Origin: Poronia punctata
Taxonomy: Eukaryota > Ascomycota > Sordariomycetes > Xylariales > Xylariaceae
Length of the DNA stretch: 64,000 bases
Assembly: GCA_022579005.1 (NCBI GenBank)
Contig: MU401609.1
Coordinates: forward strand, 31,609 to 95,608
Direction: 5' to 3'
Shown here: one piece after another, positions 23,004-35,514 of the stretch
Position numbering within the stretch: position 1 is the first letter of the stretch
How the letters are laid out: the number at the start of each line of letters is the position of its first letter
Position numbers and translations under genes: made by a program
Notes under the pieces: generated by a model
The model's database searches: none
Seen by the model: only the letters and a program-made list of their open reading frames with translations
Told to the model about the DNA's origin: nothing

Positions 23004-25624
23004 CTAGTGTTCCTGGGAGACAGCGTTAACGCCGTTTGCGACATGTGAGCCAACGGCCTCTGTATCATCGTTGGCAGCACCATTCGCCATGGCACTGGAG
23101 TGTTCATGCGACGATAGGATACCATTAGTCTGCTTATTCGTCGCCTCTTCACCTCCTGTAGCCGCAGCATGAGAACCAGCCTCGGGGCCATTCGGAGCAG
23201 TGGTGGTCGAGGGCGAGAACTCGGGAACAGTAGCAGACAGCTGCGATTCTTGCGAACGCCCTTGACCATTGGTACCATTCGCAACAGAGATGTTCAATGG
23301 TGGGGGTGCGTAGGTGCCATTGGGGTAATGTCCGTACACATGGTCGCCCGGGGGCGGATAAACTTGCGACATGTCGGAATGGTAGGGGGGAGACATCATC
23401 GGCGGCTGGTAGCCCCCAGTAAACTGCTGCCAGGTGGAAGGCCCGTCATGGCGAGCTGAGGGATCTCTCAGCTCCATCTCTTTAATAACCCACTTCTCCC
23501 AGTCTTTCTTGCTTCGCACACGCTCCACTCCGTCATTGCCTATAACGAGTTCGAGCACTGTTGATTCAATGCATGCTTGGCGAAGGGTGTTGATATCTAC
23601 GAGCAACTCTCGCATCCGATTGAACTGTGCAATAAATGAGATGGGGACGAAGCCCTGGCTGTCCATATGCTGGCGCAAGTACCAGTCTTTGACACAGTTC
23701 TCCACGGAGAAATAATACTCAACTTGCGTCTGAGCAAGTTGGAGCAAATTGTTGTTGGCCTCGACGTAAGTATATGGGGCGGGGGCGTACATATTAGGAT
23801 CATAAGCCAATCCAACAGGCACCAAAGACGGTACCCTACCGCTGCCGTGTCGGCGATTACCATTAGTAGCCCTGCGCTGACCGGGCCCCGCCTGGCTGGG
23901 ATATGCATAAGGCATCGGCTGGTAGCCGGTGGCATAATGGGCCATGGGGCGAGAGCTATTGGGCTGGAACGGGTAGGCATGGGCGGATGAGTATGAGTGT
24001 TGAGCATGGTGTGACATGCCATTGGTATTGTGCTGGTTAGAACCACCACGGCCACGACCACCGCCCCTTGCTCGCTCGTTTCCGCGATGGCTCGAGCCAC
24101 CATGTCCCTGATGATGGGAGTCCCTGTTTCCTTGAAGTCGGATATCTTTGTGCGAGTCGGTATTACGGCCAGTTTCTTCGACCGGTCGGCTCGAAGTTGG
24201 AGCCTGACCTCCGGTTGTATCATTAGGTGTACCATTAGCTAGTGCAGATGGATTTGCCTTGGTCTGGTCGGCATTCGTGTTGGCCTGTGGTAACAATCAG
24301 TAATCGGTTAGAGGCTGATTTAACACGCGTTGCGGACATACCAGTTCCGATTGTCTTGGGGGTTTTGACTGCTCCGCCTGGGAAGCATTCTTCCGATTCT
24401 CCCGCGTTGTGGCAGCTTCGCCTTGGGGTCGTTTAGAACCCGAATTCGCTTTCCCACTGCCCTCTTGGGTCCGGTCTGTGGAGATATTAGCAACTGTGAC
24501 GAGCATATACGCAAATCACCCAAGACAAGGAACTATCGATTCTTACCGGTAGAGTTCACATTGTGGTTGCCTCCAGCAGCATCTCGCCCACCCCGAGAGC
24601 CACCCGCGCGGCCACCTCGACCTCGAGTGGGCAAGACGGTCTCGAATTTGACCGTGGGGACAAAGTTTTCCAATTGAACCCACTTATCCTTCTGTTTCGG
24701 CTTCGATGCCGCATTGTCTTCCTTCTCTACCTTTTCAGGTTTTTCTGGAGGAGTTTGTAACTGGGGTTTCACATTATTGGTGGCTGTATCCGGAGTTGGC
24801 CATGACGCTAGATTGCTCGTCGATAGCGTCTCTGCATTCTTTTCTTGACCCCTTGCACCACGAGGGGCAGATCTTTTCGGGCCTGTATGTGTACCAGTCT
24901 GAGGCACGTCACCATCCCTTCTGGGTACGTGTTTCCCATTGGCTAGTTGTTTGCTACCCTCTACTGTCTCTCGCGGCTTAGCCTCAGAAGATGCCTGCAA
25001 GGCAGCACCAGCTCCCGTAGCATGTGATCCCTGATCCATTTTCGCTTTCTGAGCCTGTTGGCGCTGATGCCATGGGTTCACTGTAGGTATAGGGGCCTCA
25101 GAGAGCTCAACTTTGGGCGGGGGGACTTCTTTGGTTTCTTGTTCCGTGTCTGAATCCTTTTCAGACTTGCCCTTCTTGGGCTTCTTAGCCTTCTTACTTT
25201 CTAGTTCCGCATCTTCCGTGCACATGGTTGTTGAGCGTCCACGAGATTCTGCTCTCTTATGTGAGCCATCGACAGATGGCTGGTCTGTTCTGAGCTTTGT
25301 TGAATCAAGGGAGCCGTCAACCGAGGCAGAAGAGGGGTGTTCGTCCTTGTTCGTATCGTCATCATTGAACTGAAGTCCTTCAGGCTTCACCGAGCTGCTG
25401 CTAATGCTGCGTGCATCGGCATCATTGGATGTGGTTGAGACAGCGACAGAAGGGTCTCGAGTACGGGTACCGGCAGTTGTATTGGTCGTGTCGCGGCTCT
25501 GGCTGTCAGTAACGGATGACGCCTGGCTTTGGCTTTGGTCGGGGTTTGGTTGAGAGACGATGGCCTGTGCAGCCAACTTGCCCCTGGCAGCTTGTGCGTA
25601 GGAGAAGGTCGTTGAGCTCGACAT
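23004..25624 (-). CDS. La-motif RNA-binding protein (LARP1/Sro9-like)
   Basis: Proteins of this class bind mRNA through a La motif and influence translation and mRNA stability in the cytoplasm. I join three exons, 25624-24547, 24475-24342 and 24284-23004, giving 830 residues; both introns are short (71 and 57 bp) and GT-AG. The start MSSSTTFSYAQAARG fits the family's N-terminal FSYAQAA box. The first 400 residues are low-complexity, with a Lys-rich patch (KKAKKPKKGKSEK), a PTVNPWHQRQ box, and WVQLENFVP followed by RGG-type repeats (RGRGGRAGGSRGGR). A second RGG region lies at about 475-486. The La motif covers about residues 582-665, with the hallmarks QVEYYFSVENCVKDWYLR, GFVPISFIAQFNRM and the terminal RSKKDWEKWV. 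The tail is Pro/Tyr/Asn-rich. No RRM is seen beside the La motif, which fits Sro9/Slf1/LARP1 proteins rather than true La. An alternative acceptor for intron 1 lies 18 bp upstream, in frame. Confidence 0.9.
24285..24341 (-). other. Intron 2 of the La-motif gene
   Basis: A 57-bp phase-0 intron with donor GTATGT, a CTCTAAC branch-like site and acceptor ACCACAG. Without splicing the frame terminates shortly after the donor. Confidence 0.8.
24476..24546 (-). other. Intron 1 of the La-motif gene
   Basis: A 71-bp intron with donor GTAAGA and acceptor CTCCACAG, preceded by a GCTAAT branch-like site. A second CACAG ending at 24494 could act as an in-frame alternative acceptor, adding six residues. 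Confidence 0.75.
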
Positions 25625-28600
25625 GGTTTTCGGATTGACGAAGGTTATGTGCAGCAAATGATACTTGGATGACTCGGTCAAGTGTGAACGAGCAGGCAGC
25701 AGCCGTGTGCGTCTGTTGCGTTCCTCGATGGAAGGGAGCCCTCTGGCTGCTACCACCAACACACCGGGGACTCAACAGGTCCTAAGCACGCACCTCGGAT
25801 GCAGAAAGTAGTGTTTGCAAACGCACCAACGAGGGGTATTTGCCGTTGCCGGTATATGTCGACCAGATGACGAAAGGCAAGGAAGTGCGGAAATGGCAAA
25901 TCAATGCGGTCAATATGTATTGCCCTTGGACCAGTGCGGAAAGCACCTGTTTAGGATTGGCAATTCAATATTGTGAAATGGTGCTAGGCAGGAATAGCCA
26001 CAGGTGAGGGTGGTCAACGAAGGGTTAGAACTTAGGAGGAATAAAAAGAAAAATAGGTATAGACTTTTCGGTGGGGATGTTGATTGGTTATCGCAGAAAA
26101 AAAATCAAAATCGGAATCTTGAACAAGTGGATGCGGGGTGCAAGACTGTTTCTTGAGGCACCTCACAAATAACAATAAGTGGGCAACTTGACGGAGACTA
26201 ACACGCAACAGCGTGGAGAAAGCTCTCTGTCCGAACAATCGGTGTGCTGTAGACAGCGGCAACGAGTGTAGAACTTTTGGTTGTGGTCGAGCGTTGTCTC
26301 TGGAGAGGAACAGGTCAGGTCACGTATATTTGCAATAACGGGTGGAATAAAATGGTGGCCACACGGAAGAGAGACAAGAGGATTAAAGGGCAAAATTCCG
26401 AGACTAAAAAATTAAAGAGGAGAAAACCAGTCTGCTAAAGCGAAATGGATGACTGTGCTTCTGCAAATACGGATGTAGGGAAGTACCTCCAAGGTCAGTA
26501 AGGGCTGCTACTGACCTACATGTACCTACTTTTATTTATCTGGCCTACCAACTTGCTACCTACATTACAACTGGTACCTGAGTAAAACTACCTAGACCGT
26601 CCCAAAACCACGACAGCCAGACCGCACTCAGGCACAGGATTCCAAGCTGACCTGTAAAATTAATTCAGGGACAGTGGGAACGGATTGAGGACTGGCACCA
26701 GAATAACGGCTCATTTACTCAATAGTTGGAATAAGCAAACCAAGGAAAAACGGCAAAAGGTGACAATGGTACGTTGTCATGTCATATACAAGGTGACACG
26801 ACACTCAATCAACCTCACGCACCAAACACAAATCAAAACAAATATGTGATGGAAAATTAGACCTTTAAACTGATATTGGCTTCACAGAAATGCAATAAAG
26901 CAACAAGCAAAAGTGTGCTCGGTAGACAGGGTAGGGATAGCCATCCAAGTGTATCTGTTACCACCTAGACGAAAGTAGGTAGGTAGTAGACATGCTGCAC
27001 CTATCTAGATGGGATATACCTATAGCTGCAGAGAGAGATCTTGGCTGATATCGAGCGTCTGGACCGAGGGATAACCGGACCGTGGAGTGTACAAGGGGAT
27101 GTTTCCATAATGGGTACGGAGTGGTAGAAATAGTAGGTAGGTAGTAGTAGCGGTGGTGATGCTAGTAAGTAGGTAGTAGGTACTTTAGTTGGTGAATGAA
27201 ATAAAGTGGTAATAGGTGGTCTGGCACCTACGTGTGTACGTGTAATTTGTTTGATACAGGTGTATGTGGCTGGAGTATGTAAGTTGAATTTAGGTTAAGT
27301 GCTAGGTTAGATGGATATACCCGTACCGGCACAAGTTGATATATAGATGAGTAAACAAACTTGCAGGCAGCTGAATGATTTTGAGAGTTTGAGAGCCACG
27401 GTATTCAAAAGGTCATAACGTAAAGAGCTTCCTTATACACTCTATAACTAGTAAGGTATGGGCAGTACTTAACCAAGACACATCATGAATACAATAACTT
27501 ACAATCTCTCCAAGGCGTCGCACCTCCAAGGAATACATATGTGCAGCAGGAGCAACGGAGAAATTATCCATGCTAACTCAATAGGTAAGGTAGGAGAACT
27601 TGTAATAATACCTAACCTACATAGGTAATAATTCCATCTAGCAAACCAGCAAACCTGAGGACTGCAGGAGACTGAATGACTGACTAACCTAGCATAAGTT
27701 AGGTAAATAACGCGTTTGTCCTGTTTTGGTAGGGGCTACACGGCCCTTACAAGTAGGTACATACCTATGTCACATGTGCTATCCAAATCTCTATCATCTA
27801 CACCTTTGTAGTCTATCTTTGTCCCTAAGTTGTCTGCCTGTTGTTGCCCCTGGCTGCTCTGCACAGTTTCTGATGCATTGGTAGGTATACCGGTAGGTAA
27901 GATGCACTTTGGGGATTTGATCAGTCTTGTTTTCTTCAATCTACAGGCTCAGTACAAATTGGGTTTCTGCAGCTAACCCCCTCCATGTTAGTATGAGAAG
28001 TAGGCAGCAAGTACGACCGCGGTTGTGATATTTAGGTACTTGATCTGAAACACCTAGATAGAACAATGTCTAAAATGGCAGGGAACAAATATTATGAATA
28101 CACAGGCCGTTAGAATGCAGTAGATAATCATTCAATCTGGAGAAAAATACACATGAAAAATCATATTGGAAGGGGAATGGGAATGGAAATGGAAATGGAA
28201 TGGAAACAGAAAAGGAAAACAAATGTGCAAACCTGATACAACAGGACCCAATGGTGGCTAAATGTGTCTAGACCGCCCATGTCCGTAAAGAGCACGAGTG
28301 TGTTGTGTTGGCTCTCAAGCTCAGCTTCGGAACGTCAAATGGCCGGACAGGGCCTGTCAAGATGGGATCCCCATGAGATGAGGATGATCATGAGTTTACC
28401 AATCGCCCTCATGGCCGTTGCCAGGGTGCCCTCACGAAATAGAATTCCATTTACGGTCTCTCATAGTGAGATATATTACATAGGTACCCAAGGCTTATCA
28501 GAGGCGGCCACCTATGCTTCAAGCGCTTCAGCTATTAAAAACCCCACACAAGCCGTACCTTCCTCCCTTACGAGTAGTCGGAGAGGATCTATTTACCTAA

Positions 28601-28980
28601 TAAAGGCGTATTAGCCAAGTACCAGATTCCTCATTGGCGGCTTTTGAGGATTCCAGCAGGTGCCCGTCTGTGGATGACAGGAAACTCCAATCTAGGAAGC
28701 TCGAAGCCTTCTCGATCAGGGTTGTCTACCCCACATCTGACTACGTAGGTAGTAGCCATAGGGTACATAGTGTGCGTGTATATACAAGTTAGGTAATCCC
28801 TCTCTGCTTTTTGATTCTTCTTTTCGCCGCTGCCGGGAATAAATCGTCACCTACCTATCTGTGTAGGTAAGGTAGGTTAGCAATAGAAAGTCCTTTACAA
28901 GTATATACGAGCTATGGTGTCATTCCTAGTCTAGTGGGTACTATGTACATAAGGTAAGTTGGTAGTCCGAGGAACTGTTA
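25625..28980. other. Upstream region of the La-motif gene and gene-poor DNA
   Basis: The first few hundred bases must hold the promoter and 5' leader of the minus-strand La-motif gene. Beyond about 26.5 kb the DNA is AT-leaning and rich in TAGGTAGG motifs (26975-26985, 27135-27180) and a GGAAAT-type simple repeat (about 28170-28205). The 116-codon plus-strand frame at 28264-28614 shows no recognisable features. Confidence 0.5.
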
Positions 28981-28989
28981 GTAGGGGGG

Positions 28990-29135
28990 GCCTAGCCCGT
29001 GCCGTCCGAGGCCGTACCGGCACGGCCTCGGCAGCTATACCGGTTCAAATGTTATATTGGTCCGCTGTCGGCCGTACCGTTACTGATTTATTACCAGTTT
29101 GTCAACTAGGTCCGTACCGGTCCGACCGTACTAGT
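28990..29135. mobile_element. Possible DNA-transposon end region (CCGTACCG motif cluster)
   Basis: The octamer CCGTACCG occurs three times, at 29012-29019, 29072-29079 and 29112-29119, with related CCGTGCCG and GACCGTAC copies beside it. A perfect 10-bp inverted repeat with a 6-base loop (arms CCGAGGCCGT and ACGGCCTCGG) lies at 29006-29031. Dense short subterminal motifs rich in CCG/CGG are typical of fungal hAT elements. No target duplication, terminal inverted repeat pair or transposase was found, so this is at best a remnant or a non-autonomous piece. Confidence 0.35.
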
Positions 29136-29754
29136 AGTTCATAATAGGTATTTGGTTCTACCTGCTACTAGTAAGACAGCTTTAACTATACCAGTAATTT
29201 CCATCGCAACCTCTGTACTAACAAGTGCAGATAGTTTAAATAGTTGGATTGTTTAAGGGATAGTATTCAGGTATATCTCAACTGTAGTTTAAAGGCCTAG
29301 TTGAATTATGTTGCAAAAGCTTTTTATACACGTACAAGTCTTAAAGGTGACTTTAGAACTGGCAACCTATACTGCAGTAAATTGGATGCCGAAAAGTTCG
29401 CCCAGGGATTACTTTCTAAGCGATTATGTATTGGCGCTATTCAGGCAAAGCTTGTATGCCCAGAGGAAATAGTTCTTCTTCTATTTTAAACTATATAGCA
29501 AGCAAGCATACTTACCTTAGATATAAGACTAGAGAAAAGGTCAGTGCTGTTGACGGCACATGGTAGGTATATGGCAGTCCAGCCGCTGTCTATATCAATC
29601 CTCCCCGGTAAGTAGGCAGCGGGGCTATAATAGGTAGGTAGAGGGGCCGTACGAGTAGAAGCGTGGCAGGCGATAGAAGCGCAATACTTCTGAGCAACTT
29701 CCTAGGAAGTCGCTCAAAAAGGGATCGCTTAACCAATGCATACCTTAGCTAAGA

Positions 29755-29768
29755 TCTGTTATAACAGA
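29755..29768. repeat. 14-bp perfect palindrome
   Basis: TCTGTTATAACAGA, immediately followed by a short imperfect hairpin (GACCG ... CGGTC). Its function is unknown; it lies in transposon-like debris left of the first AT-rich block. Confidence 0.6.
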
Positions 29769-29949
29769 CCGACCTTGGACGGTCTTTATTGTGTGTAATT
29801 CCTACGTGCAGGTACGGTAAAACTTGCAAAGTCCACCTACCATGTATTAGAGAGTATGTATATTCTATTTCTCCTTATTTACGTGTATACCTACTCGTAA
29901 GTAAGTAGCTCGGGCTCAGGCTAAAAGCGGCGTGGCTCAGGTTGAATTC

Positions 29950-29968
29950 CCATTCCGATTCGGAATGG
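29950..29968. repeat. 19-bp palindrome
   Basis: Arms CCATTCCGA and TCGGAATGG around a single central T, 137 bases left of the outer LTR element's target duplication. It could be a factor-binding site or transposon debris. Confidence 0.6.
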
Positions 29969-30104
29969 TAAAACCTATCTGCGAAACTTTTCGTTACCCG
30001 GGCCAACCGGTGAAATTTATAGGGGTCCTTGGGGCTATCTGTCAGTCAGTCATATTGCTGTCATGCTGTTTCTTCTTACCTTTATAGCTACATCACCAGG
30101 GAGA

Positions 30105-30109
30105 GTAAT
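30105..30109. repeat. Left target-site duplication (GTAAT) of outer LTR element
   Basis: GTAAT directly precedes the left LTR and is repeated exactly after the right LTR at 45131-45135. A 5-bp duplication is the usual size for LTR retrotransposon integration. Confidence 0.8.
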
Positions 30110-30337
30110 TCTCGCGGATATGAGAGCTTTAGTAAAAGGTAAATTAGTGTGCTTAACTTAGTATAAGCTATATTAGTTATATTATAATAAACTATATATT
30201 AAAAAGGAAAAATTTATATAACTATAATAAGATTAGAGATCTTGCTTTATAGCATATGCTTTTATAAAGCTGTGCTAACTAAGGCACGTAACCTTAATTA
30301 TAAGTTTATTTTATTAAGTAAGTACTTTTTTATAATA
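30110..30337. repeat. Left LTR of outer element (228 bp)
   Basis: Begins TCTCGCGG and ends TTATAATA, the latter being the mutated form of CCGCAACA in the right copy. Its left edge keeps G and C while its right half is converted to A and T. Confidence 0.87.
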
Positions 30338-33300
30338 TACTTTTTAGCTTTTTTACTAGCTAAAGTAATAAAGTTATTTTATATAAATAAAATATAAGTA
30401 GTAGCTATAAAGTTTATATTTAAACTTTTTATATTAAGTTTTTATTTAAAGTATTTTTTATATAATATATAAAAGTTTTAATACTTTAAATACTTATATT
30501 TAAAAGTACTTATAACTATTATTAGCTTTTTTTTTATTAAGTACTAACTTTTAAGTTTTTTAATTAAATTTTTTATATATTTTATATTTTTATTTTTTAG
30601 TATAGCTATAATTATACTTTTTACTTTTTTTTTAAGCTTTTAATATTATTTTAACTATTTTAAATAAAGTTATTTTAGCTTTTTGCTGCTTTTATTAATT
30701 TTTTTATAGCTAATAATATTAGTATAGCTATTAAAATAATAAAAAAAAAGCTTTTTTAAACTTTTAATATTTTTTTTAAGTTTTTTTTAGCACTTTTTAT
30801 ACTTTAATATAGTTAGCTAACTATTTATTTTTTAGTTTTATTACTATATTTTTTTAGCTATATATAAATTTTTAGTATATTAAATATGCTTTTATATATT
30901 TTAAACTTATACTAATTACTTTAATATAGTTTAAAATTAATATTAAAGCTATTTAGTTTAAAATAAACTTAAGCTTTTTAAATATTTTTTTATTATTTAA
31001 CTTAATATTTAATAAGCTGCTTTTTTTTTTATTAAAAAACGTTAATAAGCTTATATTAAACAACTTTTTAAAAATTTTAATATAAATAATTTTATTATAA
31101 CTATAAAATAATAATATATATATTATTTTTTTATTTTTAAAGCTTTTATAAGCTTACTTAGTATATAAAAATAATTTTATTTTTATTTAAGCTTTTTTTA
31201 ACTTTAATAGCTAATATAATAATAATTTTATATTATTTTTTGCTAAAGTTTTATTTATTAACTTATATAATAATTTTACTACTTTTATAGCTATAAAAAA
31301 AAAAAAAAATTTAATTAAAAAAAGCTAAAAATGTTAAAAATGTAAAAAAAAAGCTAATAAAGCTTAAAAAAAAGCTTTAAATAAATAAGCTTAATTTAAA
31401 GCTAAGTAAAAAGTAAATAAAGTAATAAAAAAAGCTAAAATAGTTACTATAGCTAATATAAAAATAAAAATAGTAAAGTTAGCTAAAAAAGCTAAAGCTA
31501 AAAAAGCTAAAAATAGTAAAAAAAAAGCTTTAGTTTTTTTATTTTTAGTTTTTTAAAAGCGCTTTACTTTTAAAAGTATACTTTTTAATATAAAAAAAGT
31601 TTTTTTTTTTAACTAATACTATTAATACTAATAAGCTTAAAAAGCTTATTAAAATAAAGTAAGTTTTTATATTTACTTTTTTTACTTTTACTAAAGCTTT
31701 TTTTAAATATATTTTATTACTTAATATTATTGTTTAAGCTTTTTTTAATAGTTTTACTACTTTTATATTACTTAAATTTTTGCTTTTAAAGTTGCTTACT
31801 TTTAATAAAAATAATATTTTAACATATACTAGTTATATTATTTTTAATTTTAAAGCTTTTTTTAATAAAACTAATACTTTTAATATTTTAATTTTAAGTA
31901 GTTTATTTTATAGTAAAAAAAGCTTAAGCTTTTAAAAAAGTAAAAAATTTAGTAGTTATAAAGCTAATATTTTTTTTATAAGCTTTAATAATAAAAGTAG
32001 TACTTTTATTATTTTTATTAATAGCTTTTATTATATTTTTAAAAAAGCTACTAGTGCTTTTTTACTTATATTAATAACTTTTACTTTTAGCTTAAAGCTA
32101 ATAAAAACGCTTAAGTTTAATATTTTTAAAGCTAAACTTAATTTTATATTTTAAAGTTTGCTTTATAATAAAATTTAAAATAAAATAACTAATAGCTTTT
32201 TTAATTTACTTAATAATAAAAAATATACTAAAACTAATTTATATAATATTTTTTATTAAGCTTATAATTATACTTTTATAATTAGTTTAAATAAATATTT
32301 TTAGTATTAAAATATTTAAAAAAGTTTAATTTAGTATTTTAAATATATTAAAAAGCATTTTTATTTTTTTTATAAGTTATTTTAAAGCTTTTAACTTATA
32401 TTTTTTAAGCTTGCTAACTATATTTAATAAAAAACTTTATATTATTTTTTTTACTATATAATATATAAATACTATTAAAAAGCAAGAAAATTTAAAAGTA
32501 AAGCTTTTTTTTTTATACTTTTAATAATTTTATAAAGCTAATAACGTTATTTTATAGCTTATTAAAAAGCTTTGTTTTGCTTTAAAAGTTGCTATATATT
32601 TTTTAAAAGCTAAATTTATTATAGCTTATGCTTTAAATATAATTATTATTAACAATTATATTTATTATAATAAAAAATTGTTTTTTTTTATATTACTTAA
32701 ACTTTTTATAAAAAAGTACTTAACTTTTTAAGTTTAAATAATTTAATTATAAGTTTAGTTGCTAGTATTTAAAAAGCTTAAGCTTTACTTATTTTAGCTT
32801 TTTAAGTTATTACTTTAATTTTAGCTTTTATTATTATTGCTTTTATACTTATTTTGCCTTTTACTTTAGCTATAGCTTTTATTATTATTTTATAAAGTTA
32901 AACTATTTTTTTTAAGCTTGCTTGTTTTTTTTTTTTTTTTATAGTTTATTTAAAAAGCTGCTTAAAGCACTTTTATATTATTTTTTTTGTTTATGCTTTT
33001 TAAATAATAAGTTTAAGCTTATATTTTTACTTAGTTAATAATAAAAGCAATAAATAAATAAAGTTTTTTTTAGTAGTATAGTTGCTATAGCTTAATAGCT
33101 TTAAGTATTTATTAACTTAAGCTTTTTTTTTTAATTATTTTAAGTAGTTAATATTTTAAAAATTTATAAAAGCTTTAAAATGTTTAAATTTAGCTTTTAG
33201 TAGGTTTTTTATTAACTTATTTACTAATATTTAATTAGTAAGTAAATAATAAACTTAAAATAACCTTTTTTACTACTTTTATTTTAGCTATATATTTTAT

Positions 33301-35211
33301 ATATTTATATAGTAAAGCTTAGTATTTATTTAGTTATATTTTTTAACTATAAGTTTTATTGCTTGCTAATTATTATAATAAATTTTTTTTTTTTTTAAAT
33401 TAAGCTTTATATTATTTAAAAGCTTTTTAAGCGCTATTATTTTCTTAGCAATAAAGCTAAATATGTTTATTTTTGCTTTTATTATAAAAGTTAATACTAT
33501 ATTTTATTAAGTAGCTTTTTAAGCTATTATACTTTTAAATAAGCTTATAATATATTTATAAAAAAATTTTTAAGTTTTTTTATTATTAGCAAAAAAAGCG
33601 TTTTTTATAATTAAAAAAGCTTAAGCTTTTATATTACTAATTTTATATATTATTTTAAGTTTTTTAATATAGTATAAGTATTAAATAACTTATTTTGCTA
33701 TAGCTATATATTTAAAGCTTAAATTAATAAAGTACTTTAAAAGCTAAAATATAATATATATTATATTTAATTTAATTATAATAATAATATAAAATATAAA
33801 CTTTATAAGCTTTTAAAAAGTTTTAATATATTTTTTTAAAGCTTTTTTTATAAACTTTTTAAGCTTTTTAAAAAGTATTAAAGTTGTAGGTATTTAGCTA
33901 TTATTAGCTAAATTATACTTTTTAGCTACTTTTTTAATATATTGTTTATAATTTAAAGCTAGTAAACGTTTTTTTAATTTTTTATTATTTTAATTTTTAA
34001 AAACTAATTTATATTTTTTTAATTTTTAAGTTTATAAGCTTTTTTAAGCTAGTTAATAATTTTTTAAGCTTATATTTTTTATTTTTTATAATATAAAATA
34101 ATAAAGTTATTTATATAAAAAATAAAGTATATATTATAATTTTTAGTATAAAAAAAGTATAATTTTTTAAAAAATAAAATTATTTTAATTTTTTTTAAAG
34201 TATATGCAAACTTTTTATATTATAAAAGTAGTAAGTTTTAAAGCTTATAAAAAGCTTAAGCAATTTTAGCTATTATATTGCTATTTTTAAAGCTATTTAA
34301 TAATTTATAAGTTATAAGCTTTTATTTTTTTTTACTTATATTAAAAAAAATGCTAACTATATTAAATTACTTAGCTTTTATATTAAAATAAGCTGCTAAA
34401 GCTATTATAACTTAAAATATATAAGCTGCTAAAGTAGCAATATAAATGCTTTAAAGCATTATATTATTTTATAAATTTTTTTTAATAACTAAACAAAATT
34501 TATATATTTTTAAATACTTTTTATTATTAAACTTATATATAAATACTTACTTTAAAAAAAGCAGCTTATATTTTATTTTAGCTTTTACTATTTTTTTAAA
34601 AGTTTTTATTTTTTATATATTTTTAATTTTTTTAATAGCATTTTTTTTAAACTTATTTTTTAAAAAATGTTTAGCTAATTTATGCTAATACTTTAGTAGT
34701 AGCTTAAAAAGCTTGTTTTAATATATTTTAAGCTATTTTAAAGCTATATTTATATGCTTAGCATATTTTTAGTATATTATAACTATTACTATAAAGTATA
34801 ATATTTTATATTTTTAGTTTTTTTAATATAAAACTTTTTACTAATTAAATAAAAATATTTTTAAAAAGTTTTACTAGTAAGCTTTTTTTTTAAAAATATA
34901 AATTTTATACTTTTAATAAAAAGTTTAAGTAAAAGTAAATATTTTAAAATCTTATTTATTATTAAGTATTTTTTTAATTTTTTAGCTTTTTTTAATAAGC
35001 AGTAAAGCTTTTTAAGCTTATTAAGCTTTTATTGCTTTATTTATTATTAGTTGCTTTATTTATATATTAAAGTTTTTTAAAAGTTTTTTTATTTTTTTAT
35101 TTATTAAGTATACTTTATAAAGTTAACTAAAAAAATTTTTGCTTATTTTAGCTACTTTGCTACTTTTTAAAATTATAAGTAAATTAGTAAATATTTTTTT
35201 TGTTTTATTTA

Positions 35212-35216
35212 GTTAC
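35212..35216. repeat. Left target-site duplication (GTTAC) of inner element
   Basis: GTTAC directly precedes the inner left LTR and recurs at 41674-41678 directly after the inner right LTR. Confidence 0.78.
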
Positions 35217-35514
35217 TATAATAATTAGTAAGGCTTAATAGCTATATATTAACGCTATATAAAAGATTTTAAGTTAAAAAAAAAAAAAAGAAACTAGCTG
35301 CGCTAAAATCTATTCTTTTATTACTTATATATAAATACTTAGCTAAAAGTATAAGTATATAACTAATTAAATTATTTTGCTAAGTAAGTTTAGCTAAGCA
35401 AAAGCAGTATTTAATACTATTTTAAACTTACTTTATAATAACGTATATAGTTTATAAGTTATATAACTATTTTTTTAGTTATATAACTTTAAACTAATAA
35501 GCATAGCTATTATA
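35217..35514. repeat. Left LTR of inner element (298 bp)
   Basis: Begins TATAA and ends CTATTATA; nearly every G and C of its right half that survives in the right LTR is here A or T. Confidence 0.85.
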
